Assembly (NCBI GenBank): GCA_021740085.1
Contig: JAIPAL010000003.1
Location: forward strand, 1-64,000
Reading direction: 5' to 3'
From: Crocinitomicaceae bacterium
Lineage (GTDB): Bacteria; Bacteroidota; Bacteroidia; Flavobacteriales_D; Crocinitomicaceae
Length of the DNA stretch: 64,000 nt
A program made the translations under genes and the position numbers. The notes below the pieces were generated by a model. The model worked only from the letters and a program-made list of their open reading frames with translations. It was not told where the DNA came from and made no database searches. Below, one piece after another: positions 1-8,376 of the stretch (position 1 is its first letter; the number at the start of each line of letters is the position of its first letter).

Positions 1-2
1 AT

Positions 3-257
3 AGTGCACTGACTTCACCTGTGAATAGTGGAATAGTAGAGTTTTCAACGCAAGCTAATGGAGCGGGACAGTTGATGTATACGATTCAAATTGATTCCTA
101 TGGAAACTTTTACACCACTGCAGACATGAACGTTGCCGGTTTATTCCCAAGAGTTACAGGGCCAACTGGCACGCAACAATCCATGTCGAGCAGCTTGAGT
201 TCTGGAAAATGCAATTCCTGCCATAATGCTTCAACAGCAAAGATTTGGGCTGACTAA
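3..257 (+). CDS. C-terminal end of a protein with a CxxCH haem-type motif (5' truncated)
   Basis: The reading frame is open from the first bases of the window to a TAA at 255-257, so this is probably the tail of a larger gene that starts to the left. A GTG at 21 could be read as a start, but nothing marks it as real and the frame continues upstream. The last 20 residues hold a CNSCH motif, the CxxCH signature for covalent haem c attachment, which places the protein in the periplasm or outside the cell if it is functional. The rest (Thr/Ser/Gly rich, beta-strand-like) looks like an extracellular domain. Family not recognised. No terminator is obvious between it and the next gene. Confidence 0.55.
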   Translation, partial: SALTSPVNSGIVEFSTQANGAGQLMYTIQIDSYGNFYTTADMNVAGLFPRVTGPTGTQQSMSSSLSSGKCNSCHNASTAKIWAD

Positions 258-340
258 AAACACTCACCTTCATAAATAGGGGAAAATAGGCGTTTCGGCT
301 TTTCTCCCTTAAATTTAATGGTGCTCAGGCTAGATTTTTT

Positions 341-348
341 TATCTTTG
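341..348 (+). promoter_or_regulatory. TATCTTTG -7 promoter element
   Basis: A perfect TAnnTTTG element of the Bacteroidota housekeeping sigma factor lies 5 nt before the ATG at 354. No clear TTG -33 element is visible. The expected transcription start falls on or next to the ATG, which argues against the in-frame ATG at 318 and predicts a leaderless message. Confidence 0.45.
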
Positions 349-353
349 AAAGT

Positions 354-1721
354 ATGGTTAATAATCGCTTTCTTCTACTAATCTCTTTCTTGTTTCTTAT
401 TGTTGCAGAATCTTCTGCACAGCTTTTTCGTGTGGAATTAAAAAATAGAACTGATTTATATTTTATTGATGCTAAAAAAAACAGCTTACTAATTTTTGAT
501 GATTCTACTCACTATACTCAAATCGATTTAACTACTGGCGCAACAAAAGTGCTTCCCTATTACAGAGATGCGTATGATATTTTTTCTGAATTTGTAAAGG
601 GGTATAAAATAATAACAGACGAGCAAAACCATGTCTATTTTGTAGATCGAGGTTGTGGAATTGTTTATAAGTGGCAGCACGATTCCATAATAAGAATTGA
701 TCGCTCTTTTCATCATAAAAATCAATTTCATGGAGATGTCTTCTTGCATAATGGAAGCCCCTACATATTTGGAGGCTACGGGTATTTTTTATATAAAAAT
801 ATGATAACCTCTTTTGATTTCTCCACCAAAGAATGGCATAAAGTCACCACTATTGGAAACCAAATTCCTAGCGCCGATTTAAATCGGTATGCAACTAAAT
901 TGAAAGATAAATTGAATTTTATCGTTTTTAAGCCAAACTATACAGGTGATTCAACACAGGTTTTTTCATTTGATTTGAATAAATTAAAATGGAGCGCAAT
1001 AGGGACGCTCAATTTAAAAGTTCGTTTTTCTGATTTTTTTGATAAAACCGAACCCTCTCCTTTTCTAGTAATGAATCGCTTTTTTTATTATTTAGATTAC
1101 GAAAACAACAAGATTACTAAATATCTATTACCTCAAAATTTACAAATCCGTACTATTCTAGAAGTAAAAAATAAAATAATTGCATTTTCCTATTCTCCCA
1201 ATAGCAGTGGTTACAAGGTTTTGGTATATAACAAACCTGATTTCTTTAAAAATAAAGTAGAGTCTAGGCCATTATTGGTGCCTATAGTCGCTCCTTTCAA
1301 TTATTCGAGGCTTACCTCTATTATTATAGGTTTCCTTGTTCTATTACTGATTTATTTAATCATTTGGAAAAGAAAGAAAAGAACAGCGAAACCCAAGGAA
1401 TTAATCCTTTATGAATTTAAAAAAGTGGAAGTAGAATTACTGGCTTTATGGTTAAGCAAGCCAGATTTAAAAATTGAAATGAATGAAATCAATGATTTTG
1501 TAGCCCATGACAAGCCAAGCATTGATACCTTGAAAAAAAGAAGAGAAACCTTGCTCAAGGGTTTGAAACAAGCACTGGACTTCTATTTAAAAAATGAACT
1601 TGGGGAGGAAAAAGCAATTTCTGAATGCCTCCATCCTCAAGACAGCCGCATGAAGATCCTAATGCTCCATGAAAAAGTGGCGCTGGCTTTAAAACACAAT
1701 AAAATAGGGGAAAAGGCCTAG
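354..1721 (+). CDS. Kelch-like single-pass membrane protein with a cytoplasmic helical tail
   Basis: The start is set at ATG 354, not 318, because a signal peptide (NNRFLLLISFLFLIVAESSA) begins there and a TATCTTTG promoter element lies between the two ATGs. After the signal peptide about 300 residues of beta-rich, kelch-like sequence follow (GGYGYF, YSFDLNKLKW-type blades). A single membrane span (residues about 334-352, rich in I/L/V) is followed by KRKKR as a cytoplasmic stop-transfer. The final about 100 residues are helical; one part (EINDFVAHDKPSIDTLKKRR) resembles the small winged-helix-like tails of Bacteroidota surface-sensing regulators. The topology suggests a periplasmic sensor domain linked to a cytoplasmic output, but DNA binding is my inference only. 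It stands alone as a transcription unit. Confidence 0.6.
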   Translation: MVNNRFLLLISFLFLIVAESSAQLFRVELKNRTDLYFIDAKKNSLLIFDDSTHYTQIDLTTGATKVLPYYRDAYDIFSEFVKGYKIITDEQNHVYFVDRGCGIVYKWQHDSIIRIDRSFHHKNQFHGDVFLHNGSPYIFGGYGYFLYKNMITSFDFSTKEWHKVTTIGNQIPSADLNRYATKLKDKLNFIVFKPNYTGDSTQVFSFDLNKLKWSAIGTLNLKVRFSDFFDKTEPSPFLVMNRFFYYLDYENNKITKYLLPQNLQIRTILEVKNKIIAFSYSPNSSGYKVLVYNKPDFFKNKVESRPLLVPIVAPFNYSRLTSIIIGFLVLLLIYLIIWKRKKRTAKPKELILYEFKKVEVELLALWLSKPDLKIEMNEINDFVAHDKPSIDTLKKRRETLLKGLKQALDFYLKNELGEEKAISECLHPQDSRMKILMLHEKVALALKHNKIGEKA

Positions 1722-1857
1722 TTCGCTCTTATTCACTTTATTTACTTTAGTTGTAAAAGTCAAATTCTTTTTCTTTGTTGTGGCTTGATGGTGAATGCTG
1801 TTCATTCTCCCATCCCCCTAAACACAATGGGTAATTGTGTGTGACTTAAAATAAAAC

Positions 1858-2232
1858 ATGACAATGAAAAAATTAATGATTGTAGCTACGATGTTGTTCG
1901 CTTTTGGATCTTTAAATGCCCAGATCTCTGAAGTATTTAATAATTTAAATGATGGCAAAGAATTGTTATACACGGCAACCAATAAAGGCTGTTTAACAAT
2001 TACAAAAAAATCTTTCAAACAGAGTTATTCTGATAACTGCGATAAGCCTATTGACTTTACTATAAATAACATGGCACTAAAAGACAATAGAATTCAAATG
2101 AGTATGACTATGCATTTTTACGGAGATGTTAAACTTGTGGGATTTATGGAAATAAAAGATAATGTATTAGTTCTTAGTTATGGAGAAAGTCCAACAAGTG
2201 AGCAACAAGTCGATAAATATAAATTAAAGTAA
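1858..2232 (+). CDS. Small secreted hypothetical protein
   Basis: A 122-124 residue protein. The ATG at 1858 is followed two codons later by ATG 1864 (MKKLMIVATM), which gives the more typical signal-peptide start; either is possible. The signal peptide ends around residue 22 (SLNAQ). The mature part of about 100 residues contains two Cys (CLT, NCDK) that could form a disulfide and beta-strand-like stretches such as MSMTMHFYGDVKLVGFMEI, reminiscent of lipocalin-like small domains. Family not recognised. It is flanked by 100-140 bp gaps on both sides, so it is probably monocistronic. Confidence 0.6.
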   Translation: MTMKKLMIVATMLFAFGSLNAQISEVFNNLNDGKELLYTATNKGCLTITKKSFKQSYSDNCDKPIDFTINNMALKDNRIQMSMTMHFYGDVKLVGFMEIKDNVLVLSYGESPTSEQQVDKYKLK

Positions 2233-2337
2233 AAAAATACCTCGTAAAGGAAACAACTAGAATTCTGGAATTGCAATTCCAATTAATCATCCCTAATCTA
2301 GATTTGGGTAGCACTAAAATTCTTAAAAACAAAAGCC

Positions 2338-3669
2338 ATGAAATCTATTTTAACATTATTAATTTGTATAATATCACTTTATAGTTCTGCACAATGTGTA
2401 AAGTTATACATCCAGGAGCATATAGGTGGTTCTCCTATATGCAATTTAAGTGCTGGGGATTATATTGAAATCTGCGAAGACGAAAATGAAGTTAATGGCT
2501 GCCCTAGAAATTTTTATATCTATGACAAAGGGTATTTAAGTGGTTCGCTTACTTATGAATTGTCCTTGGATAGAGGTTGGAGCACACATTACATGACTCT
2601 TATGGTTAACCCCAACACTAAAAGAATTGGCTTTTCTTTGCAAGGTCAAAATGGTTTTTATTCCTATATTACTGAGAAAGAAATGGAATTAATAAGAGCG
2701 GAACAAGAGGAGAAACAAGCGGTTGAAAATCAAAAACGAATTGAGTTAGCCAAATTACAAGATGAAAAAAGATATCTACTAATTGACCAACTCTATTTAG
2801 AGAAAAAAATAGAAGCTGCAAAAAATGAAATGGACCAACTTAATTATCCTCAAAATTATAAAAACAAAAAAAACATTGACACGGAGTATTTATCATTTAC
2901 AATTGCTAAAAAGGAAAGGGAAGCAATAGAAGATCTTGTAACAATAAATGATATCAGAAGATTATTAAATTCAAATGACATCGAAAAGGTTGTAAAATCT
3001 TGGGTAAGCCTTCATTCCAAAACAAATATTCAAAACATTAAAGATTCTATTTTTCAGTTCATTCTCAGAAATGAGACTGGAAATATTCCTGTTTCTTTAA
3101 CTAATTCAGATCTGATCAAATTTATCGAACTAAATAAAGTTCAGATTGGCAATTCATATACTTCAATTACAAAAGACACGAATATTATTATACAATTCGA
3201 TCAACTTGGTAAATGTTTACAAAAAGATTCATATACGTGGAATTCTACTGTTTTTAAAAAATATAGTGATGAGTTTTTTACATATCAAAGTCTTAAAATT
3301 CCTGTTTCTTTAAAAATAAAGGACGCAAAAATTGAAAACAAAGATCAGGTCTTTTATTCAGGAAGTAATAAAAATCTGGCTATATCTTCATCTGGTAGAA
3401 ATTTTTATCAATATAACTATTTCACTAAACCAATTTTGATTGAATCTAATGTTATAGAATATACATTTAATAAAGATCTACCAAGTAATGAGGTTACAAC
3501 AGGGGTTTTTTGGGGACATGAAGTTTATGCAAATAATATTAAAATATCCACTACAGAAATAGAGAAACAATTTACTTCAAAAATTAAAAAAAGAATTTTT
3601 AGAATAGTAGGAAGATCAGTCGTTTTTGCAACTACTTTGTCATTATTAGGTTTAATTTCCATTTTATAA
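2338..3669 (+). CDS. Secreted coiled-coil hypothetical protein with C-terminal hydrophobic segment
   Basis: A 443-residue protein with a signal peptide (MKSILTLLICIISLYSSAQ), then an N-terminal domain of about 95 residues with several Cys (CVKLYIQ, ICNLSAGDYIEICEDE, NGCPRN). Residues about 110-165 form a charged coiled coil (MELIRAEQEEKQAVENQKR onward). A middle and C-terminal alpha/beta region follows, and a hydrophobic stretch at the extreme C terminus (VVFATTLSLLGLISIL) could be a membrane anchor. I do not recognise the family. Its TAA stop shares one base with the ATG of the following 55-codon gene, which suggests translational coupling. Codon use is AT-rich like the neighbouring genes. 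Confidence 0.6.
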   Translation: MKSILTLLICIISLYSSAQCVKLYIQEHIGGSPICNLSAGDYIEICEDENEVNGCPRNFYIYDKGYLSGSLTYELSLDRGWSTHYMTLMVNPNTKRIGFSLQGQNGFYSYITEKEMELIRAEQEEKQAVENQKRIELAKLQDEKRYLLIDQLYLEKKIEAAKNEMDQLNYPQNYKNKKNIDTEYLSFTIAKKEREAIEDLVTINDIRRLLNSNDIEKVVKSWVSLHSKTNIQNIKDSIFQFILRNETGNIPVSLTNSDLIKFIELNKVQIGNSYTSITKDTNIIIQFDQLGKCLQKDSYTWNSTVFKKYSDEFFTYQSLKIPVSLKIKDAKIENKDQVFYSGSNKNLAISSSGRNFYQYNYFTKPILIESNVIEYTFNKDLPSNEVTTGVFWGHEVYANNIKISTTEIEKQFTSKIKKRIFRIVGRSVVFATTLSLLGLISIL

Positions 3670-3836
3670 TGAGAAAAATATATGGAGACAATGTGATACG
3701 TCCCATAATATCGTTCTATACGAAAACAGGAGAGGCTCTTAAATTGTATAACGAAAGTTATTATCGCAAGGATAAAGTTCAAAAGTACTTAAAACAAGTA
3801 ACGTTTTCAAACGAGGCCGTTCAAGATAATAAATAA
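3669..3836 (+). CDS. Small 55-residue hypothetical protein coupled to the upstream gene
   Basis: ATG 3669-3671 overlaps the TAA of the preceding gene by one base (TAATG) and opens a 55-codon frame ending at TAA 3834-3836. The product starts MRKIYGDNVIRPIISFYTK and continues with a basic, Tyr-rich stretch (SYYRKDKVQKYLKQV). It has no signal peptide or membrane span. The overlap suggests translational coupling and is the main reason to call it. No family is recognised. It may instead be a degraded C-terminal part of the upstream gene. Confidence 0.4.
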   Translation: MRKIYGDNVIRPIISFYTKTGEALKLYNESYYRKDKVQKYLKQVTFSNEAVQDNK

Positions 3837-3938
3837 CAAAAGAATAAACTCCTCTTTACCGATTATAGACCTATTTCCAACTGATGGGTAATTTATAATC
3901 TTTTTTAGTGAGTATTATACAACGTTAAGATATCAACC

Positions 3939-5351
3939 ATGAGAAAAATAATTCTAGTTACCTTCTTTCTTTGCAGCTTAACTTCTTTGTTAGCACAGCG
4001 TTTTGTTGTTATAGAGAAAAACAGTGCCTCCCAATCAGTTTTTGATTATAATGACCAATTAAGTTTAATGGGTTTATTAAATAATAACATTGGTTCATTA
4101 AAAGACTATATTCGAGACTCATACGAATATTCATACCGTAATAATTTAGATTATGGGTTGAAGGATGGGTCAGAAATGAAAGAATATGAATCAATTCGTA
4201 ATGAATTTGAAAAATTTGAAGTTCGTAAAGACCTTAAAATACCCCGGATGTCTGATCCTGAGGATACACTACTTATCGTAAGAACAGACCAAACACTGCA
4301 AGTGTTTCTTGATTCAGTTATAGCAGCAGATCCGGATTATGAATCTTTGTTAGCTATTGATAAAAACAAACTCTCTCGTTGGTGGGAAGCGGCAAATGTT
4401 AACACTATTGTTAAAGTTCGTACTGAAAAACAATTTTGTATTAAAGGAATTGATTTGATTTTGATTCAAATCAATGAAACCGATTCTTCCGATTCCAGAA
4501 TAGTTCATTTTTGCCGATCGATTAAAGAAGGTGAAAAAAAACAGGTGGTGTTTTCAATCCCGATGGAGGAGCTATTTAATAATAGTTATTCCGGTGGTTT
4601 CAACACATTAGTTAAACTAAACCCTCCCCTAACGAAGAAATTGTACAAAGCTTTCAGAAAAAAGCAGTTTGTTGCCTACAATGACTGTGCAAATGCTAGC
4701 TACTTTGGTGAAGATTTTAATGACTTCGCTTCTTTACCAGAAGAATCAAACCTTATAAATCAATTTGATGCTGGCTCCTTACCTATTTATGAGAAAGAAT
4801 ACCGTTGTAAAGAAGAAATTGGTGAATACCTGAGATTGCCTCGGTTATCTGATCCTGAAGACACGCTATTTTTGGCAAGGACAAATCAAACAATTCAAGT
4901 ATTTCTTGATTCAGCTATAGCAGCAGATCCTGATTACGAGTTACTTTTGACTGTGGATCCAGATAAATTGAACAGCTGGTGGGAACAAACAAAAATTAAC
5001 GACTTTGTTAGAAAAGACCTACAGGAAATAATTTACTGGCGAGATATCGAGGAGCCAAACGCTTATGCACTAATGGCATGGAGTGATGGTAAAAATGTGG
5101 TAAGAAATTTACTGTTCACCAAAGAAAATAAAGCCACATCAAAACAATCAATTTTCTTAAACTTTAGTTCATATAATTTATCAGAAGTGGAACTTAAGGA
5201 TATTCCTTCCACAAAATTCGAACAGTTACCTTGGGCCAAAACAATAACAAAAAGTAAAGGTGAAAAATTCAGTTTTGATAAAAAAAACAGTAAAGAAATA
5301 ACAACCTATTCCTATCTAATTGAAGAAATAATTAAAAACTTAAATCAGTAA
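3939..5351 (+). CDS. Secreted protein with an internal duplication
   Basis: A 470-residue protein with a signal peptide (MRKIILVTFFLCSLTSLLAQ). Residues about 99-153 and 298-352 are clear copies of one another: both carry SDPEDTL, then R-T-[DN]-Q-T-[LI]-Q-VFLDS, then IAADPDYE, then a WWE motif, so the protein is two repeats of about 200 residues. After each duplicated block comes a less similar alpha/beta region. The family is not recognised. It lies 3 bp upstream of a GldM-C-terminal-domain gene, so the two are almost certainly co-transcribed and may work together in the periplasm. A distant relation to GldN-type proteins crossed my mind because of the neighbour, but I cannot support it from motifs. 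Confidence 0.6.
   Translation: MRKIILVTFFLCSLTSLLAQRFVVIEKNSASQSVFDYNDQLSLMGLLNNNIGSLKDYIRDSYEYSYRNNLDYGLKDGSEMKEYESIRNEFEKFEVRKDLKIPRMSDPEDTLLIVRTDQTLQVFLDSVIAADPDYESLLAIDKNKLSRWWEAANVNTIVKVRTEKQFCIKGIDLILIQINETDSSDSRIVHFCRSIKEGEKKQVVFSIPMEELFNNSYSGGFNTLVKLNPPLTKKLYKAFRKKQFVAYNDCANASYFGEDFNDFASLPEESNLINQFDAGSLPIYEKEYRCKEEIGEYLRLPRLSDPEDTLFLARTNQTIQVFLDSAIAADPDYELLLTVDPDKLNSWWEQTKINDFVRKDLQEIIYWRDIEEPNAYALMAWSDGKNVVRNLLFTKENKATSKQSIFLNFSSYNLSEVELKDIPSTKFEQLPWAKTITKSKGEKFSFDKKNSKEITTYSYLIEEIIKNLNQ
4233..4391 (+). repeat. Internal coding repeat, copy 1 (partner 4830-4988)
   Basis: This encodes residues about 99-153 of the protein at 3939-5351. At protein level it shares most positions with the second copy 199 residues later; at DNA level the conserved core covers TCTGATCCTGA and TTTCTTGATTCAG. 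The divergence, mostly at third positions, indicates an old duplication kept by selection. Confidence 0.7.
4830..4988 (+). repeat. Internal coding repeat, copy 2
   Basis: Second copy of the duplicated block (residues about 298-352) in the protein at 3939-5351. It has the same SDPEDTL, VFLDS, AADPDYE and WWE landmarks in the same order and spacing as the first copy. Confidence 0.7.
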
Positions 5352-5354
5352 ATC

Positions 5355-5951
5355 ATGAAAAAAATAATCTGCTTCGCTTTTTTAAGCATGAATCTACTTG
5401 TTAGTGCTCAAGGAACAATCTCCACCCCCGAGCTTTCTATTATGTACACCGGCTGGAACAATAAAATTGTAGCAGCCGCTACAGGCATGGAAAGGTGCGA
5501 AATAAGTGTTGAAGGTGGTACAGCAGACACGGCATCTTGGAGCGATGCGAATGGTGATTACAAAGGCTACTATGTTCATGTATCTGCAGGAACAAAACAG
5601 GTTGCTATTACCTTAACTGGTATCGATAAAGATTCACTAAGACATGCATTTGGAACGTATAGATATAAAGTCAAGCCATTTCCAAACGCGCAAGTAACAG
5701 GGTCAACCATATCGAAATCTACAGGATTTATTGCTAATATTTCTCTTGGGGCTGATTCACCTTTTACAGGTATTGCATTCAATGTTATTGGTGGAACGAT
5801 TGATGATGTACCATTTTCTGGCAAAGTTATCCCGGCAAGCTATGTCGATAAAATAACAACAGGAAAAAGAGTGGCCATCGAAATTTTTTACACCCGAAAC
5901 GGTGTGAGATCAGCAGTGCCTGCAGCAGGCATTTTAAGGGTTGTTGACTAA
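5355..5951 (+). CDS. Stand-alone GldM C-terminal-domain-like periplasmic protein
   Basis: A 198-residue protein with a signal peptide (MKKIICFAFLSMNLLVSAQ). The mature part follows the pattern of the last two periplasmic domains (D3-D4) of the T9SS motor protein GldM: a Y-x-G-x-x-N strand near the start (IMYTGWNNKIVAAATG), then FGTYRYKVKPFPNAQVTG (GldM has F-R-[IV]-K-x-I-P-x-P-x-x-x-x-G), then a second beta-sandwich ending IEIFYTRNGVRSAVPAAGI. Full-length GldM is about 500 residues with an N-terminal membrane helix and helical D1. Here both are missing and a cleavable signal replaces them. It is probably a soluble periplasmic protein that could dock where GldM D4 does, or an adaptor for a subset of T9SS cargo. 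Function is inferred; homology is moderately secure. Confidence 0.6.
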   Translation: MKKIICFAFLSMNLLVSAQGTISTPELSIMYTGWNNKIVAAATGMERCEISVEGGTADTASWSDANGDYKGYYVHVSAGTKQVAITLTGIDKDSLRHAFGTYRYKVKPFPNAQVTGSTISKSTGFIANISLGADSPFTGIAFNVIGGTIDDVPFSGKVIPASYVDKITTGKRVAIEIFYTRNGVRSAVPAAGILRVVD

Positions 5952-6116
5952 TTGAAGCGTACCTTAATATTCCATATTAGATCTATTTAATTCGTGTATT
6001 CCCAGTGCTTAATTGTCCACCTTCACGTTAGTACAGCTTATATTATTATTGAACCGCAGGTTTAATTTATTATTGAAATCAATTAGTCTTTATTATTAAA
6101 AAATAAAGGTGACAAA

Positions 6117-6148
6117 TTGAACTTTTTCAAAAGGTAGCTGTATTTTTG
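6117..6148 (+). promoter_or_regulatory. Promoter TTG-N21-TATTTTTG
   Basis: TTG at 6117-6119 and TATTTTTG at 6141-6148 fit the Bacteroidota -33/-7 pattern. They lie 26 bp before the ATG at 6175. Confidence 0.5.
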
Positions 6149-6174
6149 AACACCAAAACGATTGCCTTCATTCC

Positions 6175-8376
6175 ATGAATTTATATCCCTTTCTACTGCT
6201 ATTTGTTTCCCACATCGCCTTTTCACAAAACGATTGTGAATTCAAGTACCAGAATAAAAAAGGCGGCAACTATCTTTTCTCAATTTACTACGAAACAGAT
6301 CTAAAGACGCCCTTAAATGGCACGTGTGAAAGAAGGTACAACGACAATCGGATCTTTGAAAAACGGACGTTTAAAGACGGAAAATTGATGGAGGAAATAC
6401 TGAACTATGAAAGTGGAAGTTCAAAAACAACTGTCAATTCTGGGTGGAATCCGCGTGATACCATCATTGCAACGATGGAACTCTTTTGGGAAAGTGGAAA
6501 TCGGAAACAAACGAATATATATTATTGGGACAAAAATAAACGGCGCTGCGAAAAATACACCGATTATCATCTCAATGGAAAAATTCGATTTGTAAATTTT
6601 AACGCCTTTGCGAAATTGTCTGAAATCAATGAATACGACATCAAAGACTATCCGCCTCACACGATTGATTACGATGGCTACACCACCTTGCGCGTTCCTT
6701 TTGGTTTAGCCTTGGAATACGATGATACAGGAGTGTTAAAATCGAAAACGACCCACAAAATGATCTTGAATGGTGGTCATGAGCATTCTTCAAGAGAAGG
6801 TTTGTATGAAGACTATCACCACAATGGTAAAGTCAAAACTAAAGGATTTTATAAGGACGGTGATCCTGATGGGAATTGGTTAGTTTATAATTTCTTGGGG
6901 CAAAAAAGCGAAGAGCAATTCTACCAACGCAACATGAAAGTGGGCACGTGGAAAGGCTGGCACGACAATGGGAAACCGCGTTTTGAACACGTTTACGACA
7001 CTTTGTCTAATTTTATTTTTCACGCCAATAAAAAAGAATGGAACGAAGCTGGTTTACTAGTTTTTGAACGTTTCATCGACCGAAAAGGAACGGGATTTGA
7101 GAAAAAATGGTCAGATGATGGCACGCTCATTCAACACCTAGAATTAGTAAATAACACGAAAATAGAAGGTTCAGAGAAAAATTGGTATCCCAACGGTCAA
7201 TTGAAATCGTATTTGAATAATCAACGAAATGCTGATACCACGTATGTGAGCTACTTCCAAAATGGAAAAATGGAGGAAATTCATTTGAAAACCAAAATCG
7301 AGTTGGACCAAGTGCTTTCAAATAAAAAATGGAACGAAAAGGGACTATTAATTTCAGAAGTAAACAAGAAATCACGTCCTGAAAATGAGTTTATTGAATT
7401 GTATGAATTTTGGGCAACAGGGAAAATGAAATCACACATTTACCAATTGAATGAAACAAGATTGGAAGAAAACTATTTTCAGAATGGAAGTTTGAAATCG
7501 GGGATTCGCTTTTTAAATTCAAAACTAGATGGCAAAACACAACATTTTGATAGTTTAGGAACTTTGTTATTGGAAAATAATTACACCAATAATCTACGAA
7601 ATGGCTGGTGCAAACGCTTCGATAAAACGGGTAAATTGCTTTTTGCACAATACTACGAAAATGGTTGTCCGAAAAAGATGACGGGTGAATTACCTGCCAA
7701 AAAACGAAACTTCGAAGGACTTTCTAAAGACGAAAGAGAATCATTTGTTAGCTTTATTTACAACAACTTAAGTCAATACGTTTCGCCAAATGAAATACAG
7801 TTATACTACACGAAAAAACAAGTAGATTCCATGGCAAGCTATTACCTATATTTGTTTGATACATGGTCAAAATACGCGCCTTTTCCTTTTCCTGGTCATG
7901 AAATTACAAGTCAAGTAATCAGTTTTCGTTTGCCTAGTGTTTATTTAACGGGGCTCCTAAAAGGCGATACTACGGATAAATATGTAAAAGAAGTTGTTAC
8001 CGCTTTTGAGAAAAATGGATGGCGTACCACTCAATTAAAATCAGAAAGTGGCTATTACAATTGGGATTTAAAGGTAGAAGGGTTTTATACTCAAAAGTTT
8101 ATTCAAAAACACTTTCCTTTACTTCAATCCTTTATTTACATTTTACCGCAATCAAAAAATGTCGAGCCACTAGAGACATTCAACAAAGTTCGTCATTCGC
8201 GTCCGCTAACAATTGGCCAATATTCAGATTGTGTTGCGATTGCCTCCTCCAGTTCTTATGAAAGAACGTTTCAATTTTTAATTTACTCCGATGGAGAAGT
8301 GGATTTAATGAACGGAATCTCGTGGGAAGACACCAACGACATCAACGATTTTTCAAGAGAATTACCGTATGACTAA
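6175..8376 (+). CDS. YwqK/MORN-variant repeat protein, exported
   Basis: A 733-residue protein starting with a signal peptide (MNLYPFLLLFVSHIAFSQ). Residues about 60-500 are repeats of 20-25 residues of the YwqK/MORN-variant type: W/Y-x-x-NG-[KQ]-[LKP]-[KR], for example YHHNGKVKTKGFYKDGDPDG, WHDNGKPRFEHVY, WYPNGQLKSY, YFQNGSLKSG. The C-terminal 230 residues form a different globular domain, which I do not recognise. Such proteins are common in Bacteroidota; the YwqK label as antitoxin is a database name, not a proven function. It overlaps the next gene by 8 bp, which indicates one operon. A canonical promoter precedes it. Confidence 0.7.
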   Translation: MNLYPFLLLFVSHIAFSQNDCEFKYQNKKGGNYLFSIYYETDLKTPLNGTCERRYNDNRIFEKRTFKDGKLMEEILNYESGSSKTTVNSGWNPRDTIIATMELFWESGNRKQTNIYYWDKNKRRCEKYTDYHLNGKIRFVNFNAFAKLSEINEYDIKDYPPHTIDYDGYTTLRVPFGLALEYDDTGVLKSKTTHKMILNGGHEHSSREGLYEDYHHNGKVKTKGFYKDGDPDGNWLVYNFLGQKSEEQFYQRNMKVGTWKGWHDNGKPRFEHVYDTLSNFIFHANKKEWNEAGLLVFERFIDRKGTGFEKKWSDDGTLIQHLELVNNTKIEGSEKNWYPNGQLKSYLNNQRNADTTYVSYFQNGKMEEIHLKTKIELDQVLSNKKWNEKGLLISEVNKKSRPENEFIELYEFWATGKMKSHIYQLNETRLEENYFQNGSLKSGIRFLNSKLDGKTQHFDSLGTLLLENNYTNNLRNGWCKRFDKTGKLLFAQYYENGCPKKMTGELPAKKRNFEGLSKDERESFVSFIYNNLSQYVSPNEIQLYYTKKQVDSMASYYLYLFDTWSKYAPFPFPGHEITSQVISFRLPSVYLTGLLKGDTTDKYVKEVVTAFEKNGWRTTQLKSESGYYNWDLKVEGFYTQKFIQKHFPLLQSFIYILPQSKNVEPLETFNKVRHSRPLTIGQYSDCVAIASSSSYERTFQFLIYSDGEVDLMNGISWEDTNDINDFSRELPYD

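Noticed and set aside
3939-5351. GldN homologue next to the GldM-domain gene
   Set aside because: The idea came from the neighbour only. I could not match the internal repeats or conserved aromatic motifs to GldN, so no such call is made.
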